48,707 bases of DNA from JBBRCX01 sp038204465 (GCA_038204465.1 JBBRCX010000022.1:1-48707), one strand, 5' to 3'. Positions 1 to 10,299 are shown, numbered from the stretch's first letter. The notes: a model not told the origin generated them from the sequence alone. Numbers and translations are program-made.

Positions 1-79
1 GGACAGCCGATACGAACGGCGCCAGCCACAGCGCCGCGGCGAGGGCGATCACGTAATGTGGCCGGTTGAGATGAAGCAT
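1..79 (-). CDS. Partial secreted protein (signal peptide only)
   Basis: An ATG at 79 opens a minus-strand frame that runs off the left edge after 26 codons. The visible residues are a short polar start followed by an alanine/leucine-rich hydrophobic stretch, which looks like a signal peptide or a first membrane segment. It starts 34 bases after the stop of the toroid protein and has the same orientation, so it is probably the next member of the MoxR/VWA operon. Nothing more of the product can be seen, so no function is assigned. Confidence 0.6.
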   Translation of the reverse strand, partial: MLHLNRPHYVIALAAALWLAPFVSAV

Positions 80-113
80 CGAATTATTGTGCGCGTTTGC
101 TCGATTGCGGCGG

Positions 114-1202
114 CTAACTTCCCGGTCCCTTGCCGGAATAAACCGGCAGGTAGCGGTTGGGCATCTGCAGGATGATCAGCGCCATTGACGTGGCGTACTC
201 CTCGCTGAAATCGCCCGCCCAGGCGCCGGTGGCGCCGTTCTGCCTGCCGATCAGTTCGTCGCGGATCGCCGGATACCAGCTGGCCCAGTAGTCGCCGCCC
301 GCCAGGAACATGGCCTGCACGGCGTAGTAGTTGCCGTAGTAGTAATGCCCCTCGTTCTGCTGCGCTGTTCCGGCGCGCGGGGTGAATTGCTTCAGATAAT
401 TCAGGCCGCGCTCGATTTCGTTTCCCTCGAAGATGCCGGCGTAGTAGAGCGACGCGATGCCGGCGGCGGATCGCGGGAACCCGCTGCCGCCGCTACCGCC
501 GTTATTCGCGGTGTAGCTGAAGCCGCCGTCCTGGTTCTGGCAGTGCCGGACGTATTGAATGGATTTGTCGATGACTTCCTTCTCGACCTTGATTCCCGCG
601 TCGCGTGCCGCGCGCAGCGCCATCACTTCGCAGATCGTCACGCTGATGTCGGCGTCATAAGGCACCGGCTGATAGCGCCAGCCGCCTTCGGGGTTTTGCG
701 TGCGCTGGATGAGCCGGACCGCGCGCTGCAGTTTCTCTTTTACGTTCTCATCGCCGGTCATCCCGTAGACTTCGCCGAGGAAGAGGGTCGCGAAACCGTG
801 ACCATACATCGGGCTGGAGCCCGCGTCGTTGGTAACCAGCCCGGACTCGGTGCAGCTGGCGAGGATGAAATCGAGGCAGCGCTGCACTTCTTTGCCGTAA
901 CGTCCGCGGCCCGGCAGGTTGCCGGCCTGCATGAATGCCAGACCCGCCAGAGCGGTGATCCCCGCATGGTTCGAGTAGCCGCTCTGCGAAAAGTTGGTGC
1001 CGCTCTGCCGCGTGGCAAGCCAGCCGAGGCCTTTTTCAACGGCGACCTTTTGCGCGGCGGTGATCTCATCGCCGCGGACCTTGTTGGGCTGATCGGACAA
1101 CGCTCCGCTCGGCGTGCGCGGATCAGCAGCCAGCGCGGGCGAAGCGGCCAGCGCGGCGGCCAATGCGAGGGGCAGAAACTTTCCAGGCAGCCGGCGCCTC
1201 AT
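114..1202 (-). CDS. Secreted prenyltransferase/squalene-cyclase-like toroid protein
   Basis: The 362-residue product opens with a signal peptide (two or three arginines, hydrophobic core, ending ALA-A near residue 26). The rest carries repeats of the kind found in prenyltransferases and squalene-hopene cyclases: helices interrupted by Q-x-x-x-GG-W/F turns such as QNPEGGWRY and QNQDGGFSY. The DxDD acid motif of true squalene-hopene cyclases is not present; the nearest match reads DADI. A structural or binding role in the periplasm is therefore more likely than terpene cyclisation (inference). The frame is open further upstream, but the ATG at 1202 is chosen because the signal peptide begins there. 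That ATG overlaps the TGA of the upstream DUF4175 gene by four bases (ATGA), a sign of translational coupling. Confidence 0.85.
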   Translation of the reverse strand: MRRRLPGKFLPLALAAALAASPALAADPRTPSGALSDQPNKVRGDEITAAQKVAVEKGLGWLATRQSGTNFSQSGYSNHAGITALAGLAFMQAGNLPGRGRYGKEVQRCLDFILASCTESGLVTNDAGSSPMYGHGFATLFLGEVYGMTGDENVKEKLQRAVRLIQRTQNPEGGWRYQPVPYDADISVTICEVMALRAARDAGIKVEKEVIDKSIQYVRHCQNQDGGFSYTANNGGSGGSGFPRSAAGIASLYYAGIFEGNEIERGLNYLKQFTPRAGTAQQNEGHYYYGNYYAVQAMFLAGGDYWASWYPAIRDELIGRQNGATGAWAGDFSEEYATSMALIILQMPNRYLPVYSGKGPGS

Positions 1203-4200
1203 CGCTCCGCCGCCTTCTTCGAAAGAGTCAGGTAGTAATCGTCGACGAGCTTCTGATACTTCTTGATGACCGTCTCGCCGCCGCTCTCGACCACCGCCTG
1301 ACGCACGCGCTGACTGAGTCCGCCCCACTCGGTGGCCTTTTCCTGGATTTCCTTCCGGAGGTCGGCCTCGGGGTCGCCACTTCCGCTCGGCGTTTCGGAA
1401 ACCGCGGGCGTTTGGCCGCCAGTCTTCGGTGTGCCGGGCTTCGGAGTGGCCTTGGCGATCTTCTGCGGGCTATTGGGATCGCCGGGCTTCGGCGGCCCTT
1501 GCTTGGGACCCGGCTTGGGCTTGCCATTGGCCATCTGCGCCTGCTGCTTCTTGGCCAGATCGATTAGCAGATCCATGTCCTTCAGGATGCGCTCCTGGAT
1601 CTTTTGCGTGGTCTTCCCGGGATCGGTATTGAGCGCGAGCCGCTGCCGCGAGCGCGCCATCCGGTCGCCGGTCAGCTTCACATTCGACGTGAGCGTTTCC
1701 TCTTCGACCTTGCCTTCCACTAACTCTTTTTCCAGCTCCTGGTCCTCGATGGCCTGGTCATCCGCTTCTTCGGGCAGCTGGTTTTTGTTGTCGGGCTCCG
1801 CGTCCAGTTTCAGCTTGCCGCCTGAAGACTGTTGCAGCAGCCGATCGAGCAGCCCGCGCAGCTCGCCCTGCCGGCCGCCGAGCGCGAGAAGCTTCTCGTT
1901 GTCTTTCACCTTTTCGGCGTCGATGGTCTTCGTGCTTTTGTTGACCGCTTCCTGCAACTGCTTGAGCAAACGCAACTCTGCTTCGCTGGGCATCGCGACC
2001 TTGCATTCGCACTGCCCCCCACCGCCGCCGCCGTTCTTGGGATCCTCGAATTTGCCCTGCTTCTTGGTTTGAACGAGGCTGGCGATCATCGCCTGCAACT
2101 GTTCTTCAATGCGCGCCTGCTCCGCCTGGGTGGGCTTGCCGGTGACGGGTTTGGCGAGGTCGTCTTTCACTTCGTCCATCGACCTGACGATGTCTTTGTT
2201 GGCCCAGACGTAAACGACGCTCTTGAGCGCGCTAAGCTTCTCACCCAGTTCGCCTGCGATCCTGGCGAGCTCGCCCTGAATGCCGGGCAACTGGCCAAGC
2301 CGCACCGCAACCTCGCGCGGCAGCGAGCCGGCGGGATCCTTCTGCGTGCCGTCGATCTTGATCGTCTCTTCATCGAGCTTCTGCTGTTTTTCGAGCAGCT
2401 TCACGTACGCCTGGCGGATCGACTCCTGGTCCTGGCTCTCGAGGTCCTTTTTCACTTCGTTGAGCTTCTTGTCGATCGCTTCCTTGGCATCCGCCAGCGC
2501 CTTCAGGGCGTTGACCTGCGGGGGCTCGTAGGCGTCCGGGAGCTTGCTGTCGCGCAAGTGCACGATCGCTCGCTCCATATGCCCGGCGGCCTCGGTCAGG
2601 CGGCTTGAAGGGGCCGGGTCGGGCAGCGCCTCGGTGGTTTTGGCGATGTCGCGGGTATTTCGCTCGGTCTGCTCCTGGGACGCTGAAAGCTGTGGCACCG
2701 TGGGCGGCGCCGGCAGCTTGTCGAGCTCGCGATTCGCCTGCACAAGCAGCTCGTCGCGCTGCACGGTTTCCATGTCCTTGATCTTCTTCGGGTCCTGGAT
2801 CGCCAGGTTGTCGAGGTTGTGCCCCGCCTGGCGGCGGATGAGCTCCGCGACCAGCTTCTGCACTTCTTCCAACTGCTTGGCGAGCTCCTCGAGCTTGCGC
2901 CGCTCTGCTTCCTTCAGCTTCTGCAGCATCATCTCGATGCCCAGGTCCACCTGCTTCTGTGCGTTCTGGGCCTGCGCTTGCTGGTTCTGCTGCATCGATT
3001 TCGCCGACTGCTGCTGCTGGCCTGGAACGTTCTGCCCCGCCTGCGCCGATTGCTTCATGGACTCCGACGTCGGCGGATCCGACTTCTGCGTCTGCTCGCT
3101 CTTCTTCTGCAAGTCGCTCAGCAGGGCCTCCATGCGCTTTTGAAGATTGGCCTGCTGCTTGCTCAACTCCTCGAGCTGGTCCTTCTGCTGTTTCGTCAAC
3201 TCCTCCGGCTTTTTGCCGAGCGTTTGCCTGGAAGCATCGTTGAACTTCTTGCTCAGCGCCTCCTGTTCCTTCCGGATCTCCTGAAGCTTCTGGATGATCT
3301 CGGGCAGCGTGCCGAAATCGCCGAGCTTCTTCATCGCCGACTCGAGCTGGTCAGCCGACTGCTGCTCCTTGTCGGAGGCCTTGCCCAGGGTGCTGGCCTG
3401 CTGCGCGGCCTTCTGCTTTTGTTCATTGGCGGCCGCCTTGGGATCGATGGGCTGGTCCTTGGCCTGGTTGAGGTTCTTGGTCGCGTCCTTCATCGGACCA
3501 TCGGATGTCTGCTCCAGTTGCTTGGCGACATCCTGAGCGGCCTGCTTCGCTCCGCCGTCGGGGGATTTATTCTCCTGCATTCGCTGGGCAAGGTCGCGCA
3601 GCTTCTGTGCCGCCTGCACGGTCTGTGAGGCGGTGGTGCCCTGCTGGTTGACGAGCCGTTCGGTGGCCGTCTTGTCAGCGTCGTCGAACTTCTGCCGCTC
3701 GAGCGTGCCCTTTGCGAGCGTGTCGGTGTCCTGCTTGGTGCGGAGCTCGCCCTGGCGGATCTGCGTCAGCTCCTGATGGATCTGCTCCATTCTCTGCTGG
3801 ACCACTGCAGTCCACTGGTCCTGGCTGATGATGGTGATGCGCAGCCGGCCGCTGGGAACGAAGGAATGCTCGTTGCTGTTGAGTTTGTAGTTATCCTTCA
3901 CCTGAATGAAGTACTCCAGCACGTCGCCGGGCTTGAGGGCGCCGAGGGAGTCCAGCTTCCAGTGATGTCCCAGCCCGAAGCGCTTCCGCTCGGCTTTGTC
4001 TTCCCCGCGCGTCCAGTTGATTCCCGGCTGCGGAACGGCCGTCGCCCCTTTGACGAGATCGATCACCCACTTGTTTTTGTCGGGCGCGTTCTTGTCGACC
4101 GACTCCCCGCCGAGGCGCTGCACGACCAATTGAACGGCGTCGATGCCGTAGTCGTCTTCGGCCGATGCCTTGATGTCGAACTCCGCATTGGGCGTGCGGT

Positions 4201-5494
4201 CTTCGCTGCGCCGCGGCTCCTCGATCTGCACCGTCGGCAGGATGTCGTCGCGAACGATCAGCTCATATTCCTGCCCGTTGGTGTTCTGGAAATTATCCGT
4301 GTCGGTCGCGTGGACATTGAACCGGAGCGAGTGGCCAGGCGCGAGGTGAGCGGTCGCGCGGTTCGCCAGGGGGCGCTCCCAGATCACCGCGAGAGGCCTC
4401 GGCTCTTCGGCCGGCCGGGTCGTCGGCGGCTGCTTCGCCGGCTCCGCGGCCGTCACCAGCGCGAGATCGACGGGCTGGGCCATGTCCAGTGGCTTGTTGA
4501 AATCGATGACAAGGTCGACGGTAGCGCCCGCAGCCAGCACCGCGGGCCGCTCGCTCAGCACGACGGTGCTGACATCGCGCCCGGCATAGGCAGGCGGGGT
4601 GATGCGCGCTTCAATGTGCGCGACGTCGAGCCGCGGGACGATCGCCACCGGCTCGAGCAACATCTCGTCGTCGCCGGCGCGAATTTTGATCTGCAGCGAG
4701 CCGGCGGTTTTGCTCGGGTCGATGCGGGTGTCGAGGGCAGCGGTGTAATTCTTGCCCTCGCCGGGCGTCATCAACTGTTCCTGCCATGGCCCATCGTCGT
4801 ATCGATAGAGAATCGTGGCGCGCCGCGGGGTGCCCTTGGTGAGGTGCATCTTGAGATCGACGCGCTGCCCCACCGGGACGCGCCGGGGAACATCGCCGAT
4901 CAGCTGAATCTGCACCGACTTTGGCCAAGGCTGCCCGTTGAACGGAGTAAGCAGCCGCGAGGTCGCGATTCCGACGAAGCCCGGAAACTGCGCGTTCACA
5001 ATGAGGGAAAGGGCGATGATCAGCAGCAGCGCGCCCATCCCTGCCGAAGCGGAATACCAGACGGGCTTCGTGTAGATCGCCGCGTCGAGGTTCAGCGATT
5101 GCGCCATTTGGGCGGCTTCGGTGACCACGCGATGTTTCATTCCCTCGGAGCCCGGGATGGGTTTGCCCTGGATGAAGTTGACGGTGCTGCGCAGGCGATC
5201 GTTGAACTGAGGGAAGGCGCCTTCGAGCCGGCCCGCGAGGTCGCCCAGGCTCAGCCTGCCCAGCGCCGGCTTCAAGACCCATCGGGTGAGCGCGTATCCG
5301 ACTCCAGCGAGACACAATGCGATGAGGACAACGCGCGGCACCGCGGGAAGGTTGAGGTAGTAGTCGACGAGGACAGTGAACAGGAGCAGCGCCACCGCAC
5401 AGGCAATCACCAGGCCGACGCCGAAGACGATGCCGAAGAGTTTCACCTTGCGGCGGAGCCCTTCGAGCGTTTGCAGCAACATGGTCGGCGGCAT
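1199..5494 (-). CDS. Giant DUF4175-like membrane protein with long coiled coil
   Basis: The 1431-residue product has three hydrophobic segments in the first 170 residues (about 17-42, 50-70 and 147-170). Beta-rich, Ig-like sequence follows to about residue 550. Next comes a very long Q/E/K-rich coiled-coil region, a run of six glycines with a Cys-Glu-Cys motif near residue 1160, and a Pro/Lys low-complexity stretch before the C-terminus. This architecture matches the DUF4175 proteins found beside MoxR/VWA genes. It probably sits in the inner membrane with most of its mass in the periplasm (inference). The ATG at 5494 is preferred over an upstream in-frame start because GAGGAG lies 8 bases before it. 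It is in the same operon as the VWA genes, and its stop overlaps the start of the toroid gene. Confidence 0.8.
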   Translation of the reverse strand: MPPTMLLQTLEGLRRKVKLFGIVFGVGLVIACAVALLLFTVLVDYYLNLPAVPRVVLIALCLAGVGYALTRWVLKPALGRLSLGDLAGRLEGAFPQFNDRLRSTVNFIQGKPIPGSEGMKHRVVTEAAQMAQSLNLDAAIYTKPVWYSASAGMGALLLIIALSLIVNAQFPGFVGIATSRLLTPFNGQPWPKSVQIQLIGDVPRRVPVGQRVDLKMHLTKGTPRRATILYRYDDGPWQEQLMTPGEGKNYTAALDTRIDPSKTAGSLQIKIRAGDDEMLLEPVAIVPRLDVAHIEARITPPAYAGRDVSTVVLSERPAVLAAGATVDLVIDFNKPLDMAQPVDLALVTAAEPAKQPPTTRPAEEPRPLAVIWERPLANRATAHLAPGHSLRFNVHATDTDNFQNTNGQEYELIVRDDILPTVQIEEPRRSEDRTPNAEFDIKASAEDDYGIDAVQLVVQRLGGESVDKNAPDKNKWVIDLVKGATAVPQPGINWTRGEDKAERKRFGLGHHWKLDSLGALKPGDVLEYFIQVKDNYKLNSNEHSFVPSGRLRITIISQDQWTAVVQQRMEQIHQELTQIRQGELRTKQDTDTLAKGTLERQKFDDADKTATERLVNQQGTTASQTVQAAQKLRDLAQRMQENKSPDGGAKQAAQDVAKQLEQTSDGPMKDATKNLNQAKDQPIDPKAAANEQKQKAAQQASTLGKASDKEQQSADQLESAMKKLGDFGTLPEIIQKLQEIRKEQEALSKKFNDASRQTLGKKPEELTKQQKDQLEELSKQQANLQKRMEALLSDLQKKSEQTQKSDPPTSESMKQSAQAGQNVPGQQQQSAKSMQQNQQAQAQNAQKQVDLGIEMMLQKLKEAERRKLEELAKQLEEVQKLVAELIRRQAGHNLDNLAIQDPKKIKDMETVQRDELLVQANRELDKLPAPPTVPQLSASQEQTERNTRDIAKTTEALPDPAPSSRLTEAAGHMERAIVHLRDSKLPDAYEPPQVNALKALADAKEAIDKKLNEVKKDLESQDQESIRQAYVKLLEKQQKLDEETIKIDGTQKDPAGSLPREVAVRLGQLPGIQGELARIAGELGEKLSALKSVVYVWANKDIVRSMDEVKDDLAKPVTGKPTQAEQARIEEQLQAMIASLVQTKKQGKFEDPKNGGGGGGQCECKVAMPSEAELRLLKQLQEAVNKSTKTIDAEKVKDNEKLLALGGRQGELRGLLDRLLQQSSGGKLKLDAEPDNKNQLPEEADDQAIEDQELEKELVEGKVEEETLTSNVKLTGDRMARSRQRLALNTDPGKTTQKIQERILKDMDLLIDLAKKQQAQMANGKPKPGPKQGPPKPGDPNSPQKIAKATPKPGTPKTGGQTPAVSETPSGSGDPEADLRKEIQEKATEWGGLSQRVRQAVVESGGETVIKKYQKLVDDYYLTLSKKAAER

Positions 5495-5550
5495 GGTGAA
5501 CTCCTCTGATTCCCGGTTCGGTGGCAACCCGAGGGGCGGAACCGGCACCC

Positions 5551-8001
5551 TTATAATAGCCCGTACGCCTTACGTATTACCCATTCAATCGTGATGAGTA
5601 GCACAAAAATGACCATCGCCAGCGGTGCGTTCCACAATGGCTCGCTGGTAGGCACCCAGCGGATCACCGCGGCGCTCTGAATGAGCTCCGGTAGTCTGGC
5701 GCGTGCCTGGGCGTATTCCACGGCCTGCCCGCCGGTATCCTGAGCGACCCGGCTGAGCAGCGAGCGATTCACCTGCGGCTCGGCCAGCTCGAGCCTCGGG
5801 ACGATCACCGGCAGCAGCAGTTCCATTGCCGCCGCCTCGGGGGTGATCGGCGGAAGATGCAGCGAGTATTTGCCCATGCGATCGGCACTGAACGACGCTG
5901 CGTAGAGGTCGCCCTGGCCTTCCTGTTTCTGCATTTTTTCGCTGCGAACGGGCTGGCCGTTCTCATCCCTCACTTCGACGCTGATCTCGGCCGGAAGTTG
6001 CTGGAGCAGAACCGGGTTGAGGACGCGGAGGCTGACTCGGATCTGCTCGCCGAGCACATACGCGGGCCGGTCGGAGGTGAACGTGAGTTGGCGCTGGCCC
6101 AGCTTTTTGCTGCGGGCGAGGTAGCGAAGCTGTTGCACCCAATACGTGTCGAAGATGCTTTCGCCAGTGTAGAAGCGCCAGCGCCAGGAATCGTCGATGC
6201 CGGAAAAGAGGGTTCGCCCGGCGCCATAGCGTCCCAGCACGAGCAGCGCCGCCTTGCGGCCGTCCGGGGCGATATCGGTTGGATGCTCGGCGTACACCTC
6301 GCCAACGCCCGGCTTGGCGGTGACGCCCTGGCAATACCAGAAGATCGGCTGCAGGTCATCGCGGATGTACTTCTCGTTCTGCGCGCGGTCGGCGAAGAAG
6401 CGGAAGATCGAGCTCGCGCCGCCTTCCTTGGTCAGGGTGGGCCGGAAGCCTTCGGTGATGACGCCGCCGGGGTCGGGCTGAACGCGGCCGATGTTGACCG
6501 GAATGATCGATTCGATGGGTGAGTTTCGGTATGCCAGAGGCGACCAGCGCGGCCCGGCCACCATTCCGAAACCGCCGCCCTTCTTTGAGACGAAGTCGCT
6601 CACCAGCTGAAGCTGCTGGTCAGTGAACTGACGTGGATCGACATCGCCGAACAGGACGACGTCATACACCATCAGCTCTTCGATGCTCTCGGGGAAGCGC
6701 TTGATCGCCCCAGGAAAGCCGGCCGCCTTGTCCTCGGGATCGCCCTCCTGGGCGAAGCCGAGGTCGGCGCTGGTAAGCAGGCAACTCACGTTCACCGTCT
6801 TGTCGCGAATCATCTCGTTCTTGATGTAGCGATATTCCCAGCGGGGATAGCCATCGACGTACAACACCGAAATCCTGGCGTCGAGAACGGCGATCTGCGA
6901 GGTGCGAATGTTATCGTCGTAGTCGATCTCGCCCGGCTGCCGCTCGACTTCGGCAACGATCTCCAGAGGCCCCATCGCCGCTGGCTTGAACTGCAGCTCC
7001 TGCTCGAACGGCTGATCGTTTTGAACCTGCACGGTCTGCTCGGCAAGCCTTCCGTCCTCGGTCTTCAGCGGCTGTCCGGTCTTCTTGTCCTTCAAGGTGA
7101 GCTTCACGGCGTGACCGGGCTCGTAGCCGGTGCCACGCACGGTCATTTTGAAGTTGACGATGTCGCCGACGAACGCACTCTCCAGCACGTTGACGCTCTG
7201 CACTTCAACATTGCGCGGCGCATTCTCGGAGCCCACCGCGACGGGGTAGACGCGAACGCCGTAACTCTTGAGCAGCTTGAACGCCTCGGTGAGCGGCTGC
7301 GCGGGGGTGTCTCGACCATCGGTGATGAGCACCACGCCGGCGAGTCGCTGGCCCTGCAGATCGTGAAGCACGGTTAGCAGGGAGGGGACGACCTGCGTCG
7401 TGCTGCCGTTTGGCTCGATACTCGCGATGGCTTGCAGCACCGACGGATCGATCGGCTTTTCTTTTTCCGGCGCAGGTTTGTCGCCGGAGACCGGCTCGCC
7501 GGTTATCGCGGCGCCCAGGTCTTTTGCGTCACTGTCGAAGCGGTAGAAGCGCAACTGGTGGACCCGGGCCAGTTGTTTCAGGAGCGTCTGGTTGTCGCCT
7601 GTGAGCAGGTCGAGGGCCGCCTGCATGCGCGTCGAGCCGGGACGTTGCGCCTCGGCGTCGGGGACATTCATGCTCAGGCTGTCGTCCACGAGGACCGCCA
7701 CGATGGATGGATCGCTGTGCGTCTGCCCCAGCGTGAGGACGGGCTGGTTGAGCAGAAACAGGACGAACGCAAGCAACAGGCCGCGCAGGACGCCGAGTGT
7801 GATTCGCGACTTCCGCGAGCGGCCTTCACGCCAGTAGACGTAAACCACCAGCGACAGCGCCAGCAGACCCAGCACAACGTTCCAGACCGGCGTCCAGGTC
7901 GGCGCGCCCAACCACATCGGGTTGAACTCCAGGCGCATCTCACCCTGGCGGCTGAGGAAGCCCTTGTGAAGTCCGAGGATGATCTCGATCAAGCGCTGCA
8001 T
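5551..8001 (-). CDS. VWA-domain membrane protein with glutamine-amidotransferase-like region
   Basis: The 816-residue product has membrane segments at about 40-57 and 70-88 and near the C-terminus, the last followed by a short basic tail. Residues from about 100 form a von Willebrand A domain with a complete DxSxS metal-binding motif (D106, S108, S110) and a later TDGRDT motif. A second region, around residues 380-520, contains the YVDGYPRWEYRY and LFGDVDPRQF-type motifs of the class I glutamine-amidotransferase-like domain common in these proteins; I see no catalytic triad. The domain order fits a periplasmic, metal-dependent interaction protein. It starts 6 bases after the stop of the BatA/VWA gene. 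Confidence 0.83.
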   Translation of the reverse strand: MQRLIEIILGLHKGFLSRQGEMRLEFNPMWLGAPTWTPVWNVVLGLLALSLVVYVYWREGRSRKSRITLGVLRGLLLAFVLFLLNQPVLTLGQTHSDPSIVAVLVDDSLSMNVPDAEAQRPGSTRMQAALDLLTGDNQTLLKQLARVHQLRFYRFDSDAKDLGAAITGEPVSGDKPAPEKEKPIDPSVLQAIASIEPNGSTTQVVPSLLTVLHDLQGQRLAGVVLITDGRDTPAQPLTEAFKLLKSYGVRVYPVAVGSENAPRNVEVQSVNVLESAFVGDIVNFKMTVRGTGYEPGHAVKLTLKDKKTGQPLKTEDGRLAEQTVQVQNDQPFEQELQFKPAAMGPLEIVAEVERQPGEIDYDDNIRTSQIAVLDARISVLYVDGYPRWEYRYIKNEMIRDKTVNVSCLLTSADLGFAQEGDPEDKAAGFPGAIKRFPESIEELMVYDVVLFGDVDPRQFTDQQLQLVSDFVSKKGGGFGMVAGPRWSPLAYRNSPIESIIPVNIGRVQPDPGGVITEGFRPTLTKEGGASSIFRFFADRAQNEKYIRDDLQPIFWYCQGVTAKPGVGEVYAEHPTDIAPDGRKAALLVLGRYGAGRTLFSGIDDSWRWRFYTGESIFDTYWVQQLRYLARSKKLGQRQLTFTSDRPAYVLGEQIRVSLRVLNPVLLQQLPAEISVEVRDENGQPVRSEKMQKQEGQGDLYAASFSADRMGKYSLHLPPITPEAAAMELLLPVIVPRLELAEPQVNRSLLSRVAQDTGGQAVEYAQARARLPELIQSAAVIRWVPTSEPLWNAPLAMVIFVLLITIEWVIRKAYGLL

Positions 8002-8007
8002 GAATGC

Positions 8008-10254
8008 TCAGACCGTCTCCCGCACCACCTGCGAGCGGCGGAAATGTCCGAACCGCATCGCCATGAAACATTCCAACGCGAGCAGGGTGAGCACCGCGAA
8101 GGCCATCACCTTCCAGCCGAAATCGTTCCCGCCCTGGTTCAGCGAAGCCTGCAAGGGCAACTCTGCGCCGTGTAGAGCGATGTCCGCATCGCCGAGCGCT
8201 TTTTTCAGCGCTTCGTCGGGGACCGTGCGGACATCCGCCTCATTGGCCGGAACATTCACCGCGATCGGAATTTCGGCGGTCCCGGTCTTCAGCTTGTATT
8301 CGCCCGGCCGCTCGAGCGGCGCGCTGCGATACATCGCGACGCCGTTGCGGCTTTCCGACGTCATGAGGACGGGTTGGCCCGCCGAATCCATCAGCGTCGG
8401 TGCGCCGGCGAGGCGGATGCTGGCGGGGATCTCGAGCGACTGCCCGGCGGAAAGATTCATCCAGTAATCGCCGGGGCGCACGGAGCCGGCGAGCAGTTCC
8501 TGCATGAGCGTCACATATGCCATGCGCACCGGAAGCGTGGTCCAGTCGGCGTTGGCGCTGGTGGAGAAGAAAAGGACGCGGCCCAGCTCGAGGGAGTGAA
8601 CCGTGATCGCCGGATCAGGCAGACGCTTTTCACCGGGCTTGCTCCCCTCGGCGGGCTGATAGTTCAGCACGCGCTCGACGGGAGAACTGGCCGGCACTTC
8701 GACCCGCCAGTAGTCGAACACCTGGGCAGTGTCGAGTCCGGAGTTTTCCTGGTTGGCAAATACTCCCAGGTACGGGTGCGGCACGCCCTTGGGCTTGAAG
8801 TCGAAGAAGAAGCCTTTTTCGTCGGAGTGCACCGGCGGGCCGACCATCGGACCGGGGAGAAGCTTGCGCGGCAGCAGCTCCTTGTTGTAATTGTCGCCGT
8901 TGACGAGGTCGCCCATGAAGAGCATGAGCGTGCCGCCCTGCTTGACGAAGGCTTCCAGCTGCCCAGCGGTGGTGGACGGAACTTGCGCGACATTGGCCAG
9001 GAGCACCGCGCTGTAGTTGGTCAGGACTTTATTCCCGAGCTCCAGGTCGCTGATCAACTCCGGCTGCACGTAGCTGTCGCTCTTGGCCTGTCCCGGCCCG
9101 GAATCTTTCGTGGGCGCTAGTGCAACCTGCAGAAAGGCGCCGGAACCTTCGAGTGGCGTGATGCCGCGCTTCCCCTCGACGATCAGCACCTTCAGCTCGG
9201 AGGCCACGTCGATGACGCGATAGCGCGTGTTGTCCGCCGGCAGCGGATCCTTGCCCGCGAGAGTTGCCTGCACCACCTGGGGGCCGCCGCTCTTGAACGC
9301 GTAGGACCCGGTGCTCGGGGCGCTGTCGGAATCGAGCTTTAGAGGCTGCCCGGCCTGCAACGGGCGATCATTGATCGACCATTCGAGAGCGGAATCAGGA
9401 CCGGCCCCGAAGCCCTTCGCGTCAGCGGCGAATTCCGCCATGAACTTCGTGTTCACGAGGTTGTCCTTCGGCCGGATCTGCAGGACCGCCTGGTTCCACT
9501 GGTTTTGTCCCTGAGACAGATTGAAGTGAGAAACGCGATAGATCTTCGCCAGCTCGGGCCCGAGCTGTTTGAGCGAGGTCGATTGGTCGCCCTCCCATGC
9601 GCTGCGCGTGGCGTCGGTGAGCAGATAAAGGCTCTTGTCGGGTTGGCGCGATTCCCTCTCCGCAATCTCCAGCGCCTTCTGCATGGCGCCCGCCAGATCC
9701 GTTGCGCCATAGGCCTGCTGGATTCGGTCGACCGCCTGGCGTGCGGCCTCCAGGTCATAACCAGGCTTTTCAATTACTGCCCGCGCGACGGGCGAGGTCG
9801 TGATGATCGAGACTGCCTCGCCGCCGCCCGAGAGTTGGTCGATCAAGCCCTTGGCGAGCTTCTTCGCCTGGTCGAGGTGCGTCTTCGCGTCGGGGCGGTC
9901 GACCGCGTAGGCCATCGAGTAACTGTTGTCGATCACGATGACGCTGAGGCCCGCGTGCCCGCCGAGCATCGAGAGCGCGCCATTCTGGCAGCCAACCGGG
10001 CGCGCCAACGCCAGGCCGAGCAGCGCGAGCACGAGGCAGCGGGTCACGAGCAGAATGAGCTGCTCGAATTCCAGCCGGCGGCGGTTCTTCTTCAGCGCGC
10101 GCAGCAGGAACTCCATGGCCGCCCAGGTGACGGTTTTGAACCGGCGGCGGTTCAGGATGTGGATGACGATCGGGATGCCGACGAGCAGCAGCCCGGCCGC
10201 CACGAATCCGGGGGCCATGAAGAATGCGAGCGTTGGATGAAACGGCTGAGTCAA
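8008..10254 (-). CDS. BatA-type VWA membrane protein
   Basis: The N-terminus is the BatA domain: a hydrophobic segment (about 12-34) leading into HILNRRRF and AAMEFLLRAL, then a second hydrophobic segment (about 66-86) ending ARPVG. A VWA domain follows, with the DxSxS motif at D109-S111-S113. A final membrane helix lies near the C-terminus (around 720-740). At 748 residues it is much longer than the classical 330-residue BatA proteins and carries an extra periplasmic region. In related operons the MoxR ATPase and BatA-like proteins act together; here the gene lies between the DUF58 gene and a second VWA gene, with 45- and 6-base gaps. The target is unknown. Confidence 0.85.
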   Translation of the reverse strand: MTQPFHPTLAFFMAPGFVAAGLLLVGIPIVIHILNRRRFKTVTWAAMEFLLRALKKNRRRLEFEQLILLVTRCLVLALLGLALARPVGCQNGALSMLGGHAGLSVIVIDNSYSMAYAVDRPDAKTHLDQAKKLAKGLIDQLSGGGEAVSIITTSPVARAVIEKPGYDLEAARQAVDRIQQAYGATDLAGAMQKALEIAERESRQPDKSLYLLTDATRSAWEGDQSTSLKQLGPELAKIYRVSHFNLSQGQNQWNQAVLQIRPKDNLVNTKFMAEFAADAKGFGAGPDSALEWSINDRPLQAGQPLKLDSDSAPSTGSYAFKSGGPQVVQATLAGKDPLPADNTRYRVIDVASELKVLIVEGKRGITPLEGSGAFLQVALAPTKDSGPGQAKSDSYVQPELISDLELGNKVLTNYSAVLLANVAQVPSTTAGQLEAFVKQGGTLMLFMGDLVNGDNYNKELLPRKLLPGPMVGPPVHSDEKGFFFDFKPKGVPHPYLGVFANQENSGLDTAQVFDYWRVEVPASSPVERVLNYQPAEGSKPGEKRLPDPAITVHSLELGRVLFFSTSANADWTTLPVRMAYVTLMQELLAGSVRPGDYWMNLSAGQSLEIPASIRLAGAPTLMDSAGQPVLMTSESRNGVAMYRSAPLERPGEYKLKTGTAEIPIAVNVPANEADVRTVPDEALKKALGDADIALHGAELPLQASLNQGGNDFGWKVMAFAVLTLLALECFMAMRFGHFRRSQVVRETV

Positions 10255-10299
10255 TACACTTTTCCCGCGCCGTCAGGCGCGTGTAAATGCGACGTTTCT

